In this document: positions 6,421-12,627 of the stretch, one piece after another
Position numbering within the stretch: the first letter of the stretch is position 1
Layout of the letters: the number at the start of each line of letters is the position of its first letter
IMG/VR virus record: IMGVR_UViG_3300023119_000096
Location: 1-27,640 of that record
Direction: 5' to 3' (one strand)
Source of the DNA: a virus
DNA length: 27,640 nucleotides
Program-made: the position numbers and the translations under genes
Notes under the pieces: model-generated
What the model was told of the DNA's origin: nothing
The model's database searches: none
Seen by the model: the letters and a program-made list of their open reading frames with translations, nothing else

Positions 6421-6457
6421 TACAGTACTGTATAATTTCTGTGCTGACTTTTGTCGT
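6421..6457 (-). promoter_or_regulatory. Candidate sigma-70 promoter with overlapping palindrome, upstream of ferredoxin
   Basis: On the minus strand ACGACA (6452-6457) and TATACA (6429-6434) are separated by exactly 17 bases, each matching 4 of 6 consensus positions. A perfect 12-bp palindrome TACAGTACTGTA (6421-6432) overlaps the -10 box and the predicted start and could be an operator. The 105-base gap before ferredoxin is large for this compact block. The assignment is tentative. Confidence 0.35.
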
Positions 6458-6510
6458 ATCTAAATATAGGAATGTATCCAAATAGTTTTTTTAAAATCAT
6501 TTATTTTTCC

Positions 6511-7410
6511 TCAAAAAGGTCTAGTCCATTGTTTTGCTTTTTCGTATAACTTCATATCTGCTTTTTCAGCATCAACTAGTTTTTGTATATCTGGCTGTTT
6601 TCTTACATCATCCATAGTCCAATACTTATCTTTTGACTCGTTGAGTTTTTTATATGTATAATCTAATCCTGCCATTTTAGTAAAACTACGAATGTCTTTC
6701 TCAAGATTTTCAGTTACACCCAACCACCACATCTCAGGAAAAAAATTAGAAGCAAATTCAAACCAGTCTATGTCACCAGTTGGTTGATACATCCACTCCG
6801 GCCAAGTTTCTGGAACTGCTTGTCCTTCCTTAATCCCACTATCTGGTCCAAACACATAATACGGATGCCGTTTCCAAGTATCGTTTTCTCGTGCAAGAAA
6901 ACTTTTTACAATCCATTTACATTGTGTATTTTGTTGAAACTGAGTATCTTGATAAAACTCCCATAGAGAATCGTAATCACTAGCACATTTGGTTTGTCTT
7001 ATAGCCCAAATATCCATATACGGTGTACAAGAACTAAACAATTTTGGATCTTGGCATCTATTCTGTTTCGTCCAGCGATAATTAAAATCACTTAATATAC
7101 GTTCTATTGGATGTCGAATAGTTGTGATAAGTCTTGGGGTTCTTTTTTCTTTCAACCAGCGGTGGCTATTACAGAAAACACTATGACCACTCATTACAAC
7201 TAATTTTTTCTGTTGTTCCATTGTGCGCTGGCTTAATCGTGGAATAAGCCAATCTTCGTATGCATCTTCACTCCACGGATCTACGTAAACATAGTGTTTG
7301 AGATGTCTATCGTTTTCTGTTTCTGCAGGATGTCCTATAGCATGCTGAAATGTAGTTCCGCCTGTTCTAGGAATATGCAAATATAAAAAAATATTTTTAT
7401 CTACCAACAT
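6511..7410 (-). CDS. Sulfotransferase family protein
   Basis: A 299-aa protein with the two PAPS-binding signatures of the sulfotransferase superfamily. The 5'-phosphosulfate loop is HIPRTGGTTF at 12-21, close to the HIPKTGGTS form of carbohydrate (heparan 2-O type) sulfotransferases. The 3'-phosphate site is TTIRHPIERILSDFNY at 96-111, with Arg99 and Ser107. Expected activity is transfer of sulfate from PAPS to a glycan or similar acceptor; the acceptor cannot be read from sequence. It overlaps the preceding oxygenase gene by 14 bases, so the two are probably translated together and may act on the same target. It lies between clamp loader and ferredoxin, an unusual site for such a gene. Many Trp and Tyr residues occur in the acceptor half. 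Confidence 0.88.
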   Translation of the reverse strand: MLVDKNIFLYLHIPRTGGTTFQHAIGHPAETENDRHLKHYVYVDPWSEDAYEDWLIPRLSQRTMEQQKKLVVMSGHSVFCNSHRWLKEKRTPRLITTIRHPIERILSDFNYRWTKQNRCQDPKLFSSCTPYMDIWAIRQTKCASDYDSLWEFYQDTQFQQNTQCKWIVKSFLARENDTWKRHPYYVFGPDSGIKEGQAVPETWPEWMYQPTGDIDWFEFASNFFPEMWWLGVTENLEKDIRSFTKMAGLDYTYKKLNESKDKYWTMDDVRKQPDIQKLVDAEKADMKLYEKAKQWTRPF

Positions 7411-8077
7411 AGTGTTGCCTTTTATAATAAAAATTTGAATTGATACTCACTACTATGCGATCTTTTTCACCTTGGTAGGGACATGCATCGTGCGGTAACC
7501 ATCCAGGAAACAAAATTAATGTTCCGTCTTTGGGCTGAAAGTTATAAGCAAAGTTATCTTCAAACCATTCAGAGCCACTATCGTTGACTCCTTTTTTAAC
7601 ATTAAAATCAAACCAGGTGTTAATACCATTCATTTCTTCTAAATTGCTGTCACCCGATTCCACATAAAATATTCCAGACCAACTACTGCCCGGATGCATA
7701 TGTGTTAAATGATAACCTTTGTTATTTGTAATGTGATACCAACTTTCTCTAATTACACATTCCATGCTGTCTCTTGGAAGCCAACTTCCAGTTTCAGGCA
7801 AGGCTTGTGATATCATGTGCCCAAGTGATTGTTCAAAAAACATTCTTAGTTTTTGAATTGCTGGTTTATTGGTTTTAAGAAAACTAAATTTACTTTCTTT
7901 TAAATTCTTTTTAATAGCCGGTGCTATAGAACTATCGATATCTGAATTTTGCTTTTCTGCTTCTTCGTATATTTCATTAACTAGTATTTGTTTGTCTTGC
8001 CCAAAATTTTCATACTCATAATGAAATACATAAGTAGGCCATAGAGTTTCTGTTTTTGTGTAATTAGAGAAACTCAT
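7397..8077 (-). CDS. 2OG-Fe(II) oxygenase-like protein (TIGR02466-like)
   Basis: A 226-aa protein resembling the TIGR02466 group of putative 2-oxoglutarate/Fe(II) oxygenases. HLTHMHPGSSWSGIFYV at 123-139 gives His126 and His128 as candidate iron ligands. GTLILFPGWLPHDACPY at 185-201 gives the distal His196. Arg207 in EKDRIVVSINSNF is the probable 2-oxoglutarate-binding Arg followed by the typical SxN strand. The substrate is unknown. The ATG overlaps the gp44 stop as TAATG and the 3' end overlaps the sulfotransferase start by 14 bases. Such oxygenase-like genes are frequent in marine T4-like phages. Confidence 0.85.
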   Translation of the reverse strand: MSFSNYTKTETLWPTYVFHYEYENFGQDKQILVNEIYEEAEKQNSDIDSSIAPAIKKNLKESKFSFLKTNKPAIQKLRMFFEQSLGHMISQALPETGSWLPRDSMECVIRESWYHITNNKGYHLTHMHPGSSWSGIFYVESGDSNLEEMNGINTWFDFNVKKGVNDSGSEWFEDNFAYNFQPKDGTLILFPGWLPHDACPYQGEKDRIVVSINSNFYYKRQHYVGR

Positions 8078-8982
8078 TACAATCTCGCTAGTTTAATTAA
8101 TGTTGCTGCCAAGTTTATTTCTGGATCTACAACTAGTGTATGATCAACTAACCCCTGCTTAATAATTAGCACTGCCTGATCCGGATCAGGAAACAAATTG
8201 ACATTGTCATACAACCAACGATAAACTTCTTCCATTTCTTCTGGACGGATAGTGCCACAAAGCAGTTTACGTGCGTCTTGGATTTTGCCTGCTTTGAACA
8301 GTTCGACCATATCCAACTTCCAATCACTTTCGCCAGTATCACCTTCATGCGGTGCAAGCAATACGCCATCAGTTGAATTCATTTGTACCATATTGATACA
8401 CTTACGCAAATCTGGATAAGTTGCTTTTACATATGTATCAAGTGTATCCAAGTCTGGAGTCACTCCTTCAGTGATGAGGATTTCAGCCACACGGGCTGTA
8501 AACTCTGTTTGGTCAATTTTTGCAATATGGAACCCTTGGCACCTTGAGTGGATAGCAGGAATAATTCTGTTAGGATAATTACAAGTAAGTATGAAACGTG
8601 CAGTAGTATGATATTCCTCCATAACACCACGCAATGCCGCTTGAGCGTTTGGAGACAAGTAATCAGCCTCATCTAGTAGTACCACCTTGAAGTCGCCAAA
8701 TGGGATCATTTGTACAAAGTTTACAATTTTATCACGAACATCATCTACTGAGTTTGTTCGCGATGCGTTAATTTCTAATATGTCTAGATCATTTACTTCA
8801 AGCTCGTTAAAAAGTAGTTTAGCAAGAGTAGTTTTACCAATGCCAGCATTACCACTAAAAAGAAGATGCGGAATAGTTTTGTCTTTGATCCAGGTGTTAA
8901 CTTGTTTTCGTTGTGCTTCATCTCTAAATACATAACCGTCCACTGTCTTTGGACGATACTTTTCTACCCATAGTTCTTTCAT
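8077..8982 (-). CDS. 44: Sliding-clamp loader ATPase subunit, gp44-like
   Basis: A 301-aa AAA+ ATPase of the T4 gp44 / RFC small-subunit family, which opens and loads the sliding clamp onto primer-template DNA. The N-terminal LWVEKYRPKTV is the classic clamp-loader box. Walker A GNAGIGKT is at 44-51, Walker B VLLDEAD at 101-107, sensor 1 TCNYPNRI at 133-140, and the SRC motif at 146-148 in HSRCQGF. The C-terminal third is the helical collar. It is the last part of a chain of overlapping genes (DexA, 64-aa protein, gp44, oxygenase). In T4, gene 62, the partner subunit, follows directly. Here the next gene is an oxygenase, and no gp62 was recognised in the window. Confidence 0.96.
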   Translation of the reverse strand: MKELWVEKYRPKTVDGYVFRDEAQRKQVNTWIKDKTIPHLLFSGNAGIGKTTLAKLLFNELEVNDLDILEINASRTNSVDDVRDKIVNFVQMIPFGDFKVVLLDEADYLSPNAQAALRGVMEEYHTTARFILTCNYPNRIIPAIHSRCQGFHIAKIDQTEFTARVAEILITEGVTPDLDTLDTYVKATYPDLRKCINMVQMNSTDGVLLAPHEGDTGESDWKLDMVELFKAGKIQDARKLLCGTIRPEEMEEVYRWLYDNVNLFPDPDQAVLIIKQGLVDHTLVVDPEINLAATLIKLARL

Positions 8983-9173
8983 TCAAAATCCTCCGTGTCT
9001 GCTTCCCAATATCTACAATAAAAGTGTTCGCCGCAGTTGTCAATTTCTTTCTGCGGATAACCTTCGCTCAACAGCCAAGGAACGATACTTTTGCCCTTTG
9101 GATAATCCGCAGGCAACGGTTTAGGAAATCCGTATTTCCAACCGCTAGGCGGATCACACATTAATACTTTCAT
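8979..9173 (-). CDS. Small protein of unknown function between dexA and 44
   Basis: A 64-aa protein with a Pro/Gly/aromatic-rich first half (DPPSGWKYGFPKPLPADYP) and a Cys/His-containing second half (DNCGEHFYCRYWEA), ending acidic. It overlaps the exonuclease stop as ATGA and gp44's start as ATGA, so it is almost certainly translated within this replication unit. A metal-binding knuckle with the Cys, His and Cys at about 47-53 is possible but not convincing. No family was recognised. Confidence 0.78.
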   Translation of the reverse strand: MKVLMCDPPSGWKYGFPKPLPADYPKGKSIVPWLLSEGYPQKEIDNCGEHFYCRYWEADTEDFE

Positions 9174-9709
9174 CGATTAATACCTAACTCTTTGTATGCC
9201 ATTTGTACTGATTTAGCCTGATAGTACGCATCTGCCAACGCATTATGAAGATCTGTCTGCATACCTTTGCGAGGATCACCATTCTTCATAGCAGTAAATA
9301 GTGTACGACTATCTCGTACTTGCCAGAACTGCCATGGAATAGGTTTACCCATCATACGGAAAAAATCTTCTAGGATAGTAATATCAAAGCCGTAACCGTG
9401 ACCCCAAATAACATCAGTGTTGTGTATCCATTTGGTAAGTTCGGTTGCAATGAATTCTAAACCAGAACGTCCTTGTTCTGAAAATGCTTCGTCTTGCACT
9501 TTCTTATCTTGTTGAGCCCACCAAGCGATAGTATCTTCTGATACAGTACGTCCTCGTTGGCTTTGCTCGTCGATATTAAATTTAAAATACATTTCGCTAT
9601 GCGGCTCTGCGTCCGACATAGGATTAAACTTAACAGCACCTAAACTTAGAATTGTACAACTAGGCTTTGTGTCTAGTGTTTCTAAGTCAATCATTGCATG
9701 AATGGCCAT
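9170..9709 (-). CDS. dexA: DEDDh 3'-5' exonuclease, DexA-like
   Basis: A 179-aa DnaQ-fold exonuclease. The metal ligands of the DEDDh class are all visible: Asp8 and Glu10 in MIDLETL, Asp109 in HGYGFDITIL, and His155 with Asp160 in HNALAD (HX4D spacing). Size and motif context match T4 DexA and related phage exonucleases, which degrade DNA 3' to 5', possibly host DNA, to feed nucleotide pools. An RNase-like activity is possible, since related short DEDDh enzymes act on RNA. The ATG is preceded by AGGAAAT that overlaps the stop of the 52-aa gene. Its 3' end overlaps the 64-aa gene and then gp44. Confidence 0.92.
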   Translation of the reverse strand: MAIHAMIDLETLDTKPSCTILSLGAVKFNPMSDAEPHSEMYFKFNIDEQSQRGRTVSEDTIAWWAQQDKKVQDEAFSEQGRSGLEFIATELTKWIHNTDVIWGHGYGFDITILEDFFRMMGKPIPWQFWQVRDSRTLFTAMKNGDPRKGMQTDLHNALADAYYQAKSVQMAYKELGINR

Positions 9710-9711
9710 GC

Positions 9712-9870
9712 TTATTTCCTATTCTCTTGTCCAATGCCTGTAATAATTAAGAATACGTACAGCAAAGGCCATGCCCATCCTGTTAAGTATCCTGTGACGT
9801 GCAGAATCATTAGTGCAATACCGGTTGCGCCAGTAGTACCAATACCTGCTGTTTGCGGTGTAAATTTCAT
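9712..9870 (-). CDS. Small two-TM membrane protein (52 aa)
   Basis: A complete 52-aa gene: ATG at 9868-9870, TAA at 9712-9714, two bases before the dexA ATG. Residues about 8-29 (Gly/Thr/Ala-rich, then LMILHVTGYL) and about 31-46 (WAWPLLYVFLIITGI) form two hydrophobic segments joined by a short TGW turn, with a charged QENRK end. It is probably a helical hairpin in the inner membrane. The ribosome binding site AAGGAG lies six bases before the ATG. A near-consensus sigma-70 promoter and a strong inverted repeat sit directly upstream. The neighbour on the 5' side is the BI-1 membrane protein. The function is unknown: an inner-membrane host modulator is possible. Confidence 0.82.
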   Translation of the reverse strand: MKFTPQTAGIGTTGATGIALMILHVTGYLTGWAWPLLYVFLIITGIGQENRK

Positions 9871-9874
9871 GAAA

Positions 9875-9920
9875 ACTCCTTACTGTTCTTATACATTATA
9901 GCGTAAAAACAGCAAGGAGT
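9875..9920 (-). promoter_or_regulatory. Hairpin covering the RBS of the 52-aa gene
   Basis: In minus-strand RNA, ACUCCUUGCUGUU (9920-9908) pairs with AACAGUAAGGAGU (9887-9875), 13 pairs with a single G-U wobble, around a 20-base loop. The second arm contains the AAGGAG ribosome binding site. Only RNA entering from the BI-1 gene carries both arms, since the promoter at 9895-9923 starts RNA after the first arm. UUUU follows the stem, so it could also act as a weak intrinsic terminator for the upstream unit. Confidence 0.65.
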
Positions 9921-9923
9921 CAA
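9895..9923 (-). promoter_or_regulatory. Strong sigma-70-type (early) promoter
   Basis: On the minus strand TTGACT (9918-9923) and a perfect TATAAT (9895-9900) are separated by 17 bases, 11 of 12 consensus positions. The predicted start is near 9888, about 20 bases before the ATG of the 52-aa gene. It would drive the 52-aa protein, DexA, the 64-aa protein, gp44 and probably genes beyond with host RNA polymerase holoenzyme. Confidence 0.85.
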
Positions 9924-9931
9924 GTGTTTTT

Positions 9932-10606
9932 TTATTCTCTGTTACCAATTAAATGTAGTAACATTTGGAATAAGTTTATGAAGTTTAAGTAAAGACTTAT
10001 GGCAAATTGTACGCCATAACGAGGATCAGCACCGTGATTTAGATAAATCTGTTTCGCATTTTGCGTATCCCAAGCAGTTAGTCCTGTAAAAATAAAAACA
10101 CCTAGAATACTAATTGTAAATTGTAAAGCACTACTAGCCATAAAAATATTTACAATACTAGCGATAATGATACCAATTAATCCCATTATTAAGAAATGTC
10201 CGAACCCGGTCAAATCTCTTTTTGTAGTGTATCCCCATAAACTTGCTGCTCCAAAAGTTGCGGCAGTAATGAAGAATACTTGTGCAATACTTGCACCTGT
10301 GTATACAGCAAAAACAGGCGCAAGTCCTACACCCATTACTGCTGTAAATGCATAATAGAAGTTCCGAAGTTTATCGTAACTCCAATTTTGTCCTGCAAAT
10401 GAATACCAAAGGATCATACCTAATGGTGCAAATGCAAAAAGCCAAATTGCTCCTGACATTGCATAAAGCAATCCAGTTGAGTAAACTAACCATGCAACAA
10501 TACCGCTTACTGCAAGGCCTGCTGCTGTATGATTATACATATTCAACATAAATTGACGAAGTCCTTCGTCATACATTTTCTGTTGTCTTAGTGCTTCTAT
10601 ACTCAT
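9932..10606 (-). CDS. Bax inhibitor-1/YccA family membrane protein
   Basis: A 224-aa polytopic inner-membrane protein of the BI-1 (Bax1-I) family, with a short polar N-terminus and about seven hydrophobic helices. Diagnostic stretches are VYTGASIAQVFFITAATFG and GYTTKRDLTGFGHFLIMG around residues 100-142, then the GLTAWDTQ block with its conserved Asp at about 180. Bacterial relatives include YccA, which inhibits FtsH proteolysis, and BsYetJ, a pH-dependent calcium leak channel. The sequence looks close to alphaproteobacterial members. It starts by TAATG overlap with mazG and has AAGGAGAT as its ribosome binding site. In infection it might protect membrane proteins from FtsH or alter ion balance; this is inference. 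Confidence 0.93.
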   Translation of the reverse strand: MSIEALRQQKMYDEGLRQFMLNMYNHTAAGLAVSGIVAWLVYSTGLLYAMSGAIWLFAFAPLGMILWYSFAGQNWSYDKLRNFYYAFTAVMGVGLAPVFAVYTGASIAQVFFITAATFGAASLWGYTTKRDLTGFGHFLIMGLIGIIIASIVNIFMASSALQFTISILGVFIFTGLTAWDTQNAKQIYLNHGADPRYGVQFAISLYLNFINLFQMLLHLIGNRE

Positions 10607-11016
10607 TATAGATCTCCTTCCTTACGGTTTTCTGAATAGTAAACATCAAACTCGCCACCTGGGTAACGTGCTTTTAGTTTGTTTACATTTTCTGCAACTA
10701 CGTCATTAGGATCCAAACCAAGTGCGCGACAACTATTGATCCAATACCAAATAATATCGCCAAGTTCTCGTTTAATATGAAACTGAGTTTCAGCATCCAT
10801 TGGTTTACCTTGGAAGATGCATTTTTTAACAATTTCACTAAATTCTCCTCCTTCTGATGCAATACCAATTGCACCTGTTAATAGTAGTGCAGTGTTGACT
10901 CCAGAGTCAACTTCAATCGCTTCCATGCGATTTTGCATTGCTACTTTGCTGTTACTTTCTTCACTTGTTACAGCCTGTACAAAATCTTTGTATTTGTTTA
11001 GATCTATATTTTCCAA
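10606..11016 (-). CDS. mazG: MazG-like nucleotide pyrophosphohydrolase
   Basis: A 136-aa all-alpha NTP pyrophosphohydrolase. The EXXE...EXXD metal site is complete: Glu58 and Glu61 in SEGGEFSEIVKK, Glu84 and Asp87 in RELGDIIWYW, with the basic KCIFQGKP segment between. The C-terminal NVNKLKARYPGG block is common in phage forms. It hydrolyses (d)NTPs to monophosphates, cleaning non-canonical nucleotides or tuning nucleotide alarm signals. In marine phages MazG is a frequent accessory gene. It ends in a TAATG overlap with the BI-1 gene, so the two are translationally coupled. Confidence 0.93.
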   Translation of the reverse strand: MENIDLNKYKDFVQAVTSEESNSKVAMQNRMEAIEVDSGVNTALLLTGAIGIASEGGEFSEIVKKCIFQGKPMDAETQFHIKRELGDIIWYWINSCRALGLDPNDVVAENVNKLKARYPGGEFDVYYSENRKEGDL

Positions 11017-11025
11017 TTTAACCTC

Positions 11026-11427
11026 TTATCTTATAAATGATCCTGGATCAACAGTTGCATGTTGGCCGTCTGTATATTCAGCACCAATCTGTACTCCTGC
11101 TGGTTTTTCATTACTATACGCTAAAACACAATCTGCATCAACCATTCTTACTTCTAGTTCGCCTTCATCTGTTTCTAGTGCCATCGAACGAGTCCAACGA
11201 CCGTGTTCGATTAGAATCCAATCACCTATGTTATAATCATCTTTGTTGCGAGGGCCTTTGTCGTAAACTCTCCCCCAGCGTGGATAAATTCCTCTAGTAG
11301 TTCCATCATCATTATTAATAATTAAACCACTTGCAGTTTTCTGCTCTCCAAAATACATATCGGTAACAAGCACACGATCACCGATTGCTCTTAGTTTACC
11401 TTTGAATTTGTGTAGATGTACAGCCAT
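11026..11427 (-). CDS. groES: GroES-like co-chaperonin
   Basis: A 133-aa protein with the chaperonin-10 layout. LRAIGDRVLVTD at 12-23 is the first strand, GEQKTASGLIINND at 27-40 is a GroEL-binding mobile loop, GRVYDKGPRN at 52-61 and YNIGDWILIEHG at 65-76 are the later core strands, and ADCVLAYSN at about 98-106 is the closing strand. It is longer than GroES (about 97 aa) because of inserts (GIYPRW) and a 25-residue C-terminal tail. T4 encodes gp31, a GroES substitute needed to fold its capsid protein, and a similar role with host GroEL is inferred. It lies 3 bases after the 133-aa charged protein gene. Confidence 0.8.
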   Translation of the reverse strand: MAVHLHKFKGKLRAIGDRVLVTDMYFGEQKTASGLIINNDDGTTRGIYPRWGRVYDKGPRNKDDYNIGDWILIEHGRWTRSMALETDEGELEVRMVDADCVLAYSNEKPAGVQIGAEYTDGQHATVDPGSFIR

Positions 11428-11430
11428 TAG

Positions 11431-11832
11431 TTACTCACCTTTTTTTACAAAGTTGCCGTCTTCGTCTTCAACCCATTCTTCTTCTGCTGCTTCTTCTGCA
11501 AGCATTTCTATTTCTTCTTGGGTTAATTCTTCTGTAACGACAACAGTTTCTTCTGGTGTTGAAACTACTTCAGATCCTTGTGCTTCTTTTTTTGCTGCTT
11601 GAGCTTTTGCAGATCCGCTGCGTACCTTACCTGCTACTTTGTAGTGTTCACGTACACGATCTTCTGCTTTGCGAATAATTTTTCCGCCTGCACCTAGTTC
11701 ATCACCACGTGCGTTAACACGAGCATTACCTACTGCTGGAGTAAGCTCGTTTCTTTTGCGTAGTAAATCCATGTCTACCACTTTGCCACGCATACTTCTA
11801 TGCTGGGCTTTTACACTATTTTGTTTTGCCAT
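11431..11832 (-). CDS. Charged low-complexity phage protein of unknown function (133 aa)
   Basis: A two-part protein. Residues 1-70 are basic and Arg-rich (QHRSMRGKVVDMDLLRKRNE, then NARVNARGDELGAGGKIIRK). Residues about 85-133 are highly acidic (EEIEMLAEEAAEEEWVEDEDG). There is no membrane segment. The strong charge asymmetry suggests nucleic-acid or chaperone-client interaction, or a capsid-associated part. It lies directly before the GroES-like gene, and a functional link with folding is possible but unproven. An AAGGAG ribosome binding site and a possible degenerate late box (GGTAAATA at 11857-11864) precede the ATG. Confidence 0.78.
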   Translation of the reverse strand: MAKQNSVKAQHRSMRGKVVDMDLLRKRNELTPAVGNARVNARGDELGAGGKIIRKAEDRVREHYKVAGKVRSGSAKAQAAKKEAQGSEVVSTPEETVVVTEELTQEEIEMLAEEAAEEEWVEDEDGNFVKKGE

Positions 11833-11859
11833 AATTGACTCCTTAAACTACGTAGTTAT

Positions 11860-12381
11860 TTACCTGAGAAACTCTCTCCAATCCAGGTCATATTGGATTG
11901 AATTAATTCTGTGTACACCTATCAAATACAGCACATAACTTGCTACACTTGATCCACGTCCTACGCCCCATACAATGTTGTTCTCACGCATAAAGTCCAC
12001 AAGATAAACCATATACTGTAGCAAAGGCATCATACCTCTAACTTCAAACTCGGCAAGTTCTTCAGCGCATCTTGCTGTTTCTTCTTGTGTATTGCATTTT
12101 GTTAGAATATAGTTGTGTACGTTAAGTGTTTTGTATTCGTCAGGCATAAACCATTCGCTTTGACATACACCGTCAAAAGTCTTTTGATCTACATCTAATG
12201 GGATATACTTTTGTAGTGAAGGAAGACCTTGTTCTTCCATTGCGGCATTGAATTTGTCTACATCGTCTGATTCTGTACAAAGTACAACATGTACCTTGTC
12301 AGAATTACCGCTATAGATCATATCTATAAGGTCGCGGTTAGAGAATCGTGGTATACCTAGTTCGTCTGTTCTCATAAGCAT
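11860..12381 (-). CDS. Stand-alone DnaE/Pol III alpha-like fragment
   Basis: A 173-aa protein whose C-terminal half (residues about 95-173) aligns by eye with bacterial Pol III alpha (C-family polymerase) palm entry. It has a helix of the EYELxVI kind, then VYLVDFMRENNIVWGVGRGSS and the YDLDWREFL end, matching the known GPGRGS...YDLLFERFLNPE. It stops exactly where DnaE continues to the catalytic PDFDVDF, so the metal-binding aspartates are absent. No PHP domain is seen upstream. The next gene starts 28 bases later and no catalytic part is found in other frames. It is thus a non-catalytic domain: a remnant, a repurposed binding protein, or one half of a split gene. The ATG at 12381 has no clear ribosome binding site, and 12375 is an alternative. 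Confidence 0.75.
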   Translation of the reverse strand: MLMRTDELGIPRFSNRDLIDMIYSGNSDKVHVVLCTESDDVDKFNAAMEEQGLPSLQKYIPLDVDQKTFDGVCQSEWFMPDEYKTLNVHNYILTKCNTQEETARCAEELAEFEVRGMMPLLQYMVYLVDFMRENNIVWGVGRGSSVASYVLYLIGVHRINSIQYDLDWREFLR

Positions 12382-12390
12382 TAATACAGT

Positions 12391-12627
12391 TTAACTGATA
12401 TTAATCAGATTGTCAAGTCCATTTTCGCCGGATTCTTGATCTTTTTGTTTTTGTGCTGCTAAAGCACGTCTGGTTTTTGCTTCTTCTTGATATGTATCAA
12501 GTGCAAGTTGTATCTGAGATTTTAACTCAGGATTTTCTGTTTGAAAGAAACGACGACGAAGTAAAAAAATCTTTTCTTCTATTTCGTTGTCGTTTAATTT
12601 ATCTATATTATCTATATACGGATGCAT
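12391..12627 (-). CDS. Small charged helical protein (78 aa)
   Basis: A 78-aa, highly charged, largely helical protein. Residues about 10-60 form one or two amphipathic helices with many Glu, Lys, Arg and Gln (NEIEEKIFLLRRRFFQT; TYQEEAKTRRALAAQKQK). A polar tail ends in DNLINIS. There is no membrane segment or enzyme motif. The ATG overlaps the stop of the 203-aa structural gene as TAATG, so it is coupled to the late block, while the DnaE-like gene follows 9 bases later. A small assembly or tail-related chaperone is possible; it is not recognised. Confidence 0.8.
   Translation of the reverse strand: MHPYIDNIDKLNDNEIEEKIFLLRRRFFQTENPELKSQIQLALDTYQEEAKTRRALAAQKQKDQESGENGLDNLINIS

Noticed and set aside
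11846-11857. Perfect 12-bp palindrome AACTACGTAGTT before the 133-aa charged protein gene, as a terminator or attachment site
   Set aside because: It has no T-run, no loop large enough for a stable RNA hairpin, and no second copy seen. It is recorded only as a possible operator next to the degenerate GGTAAATA box.
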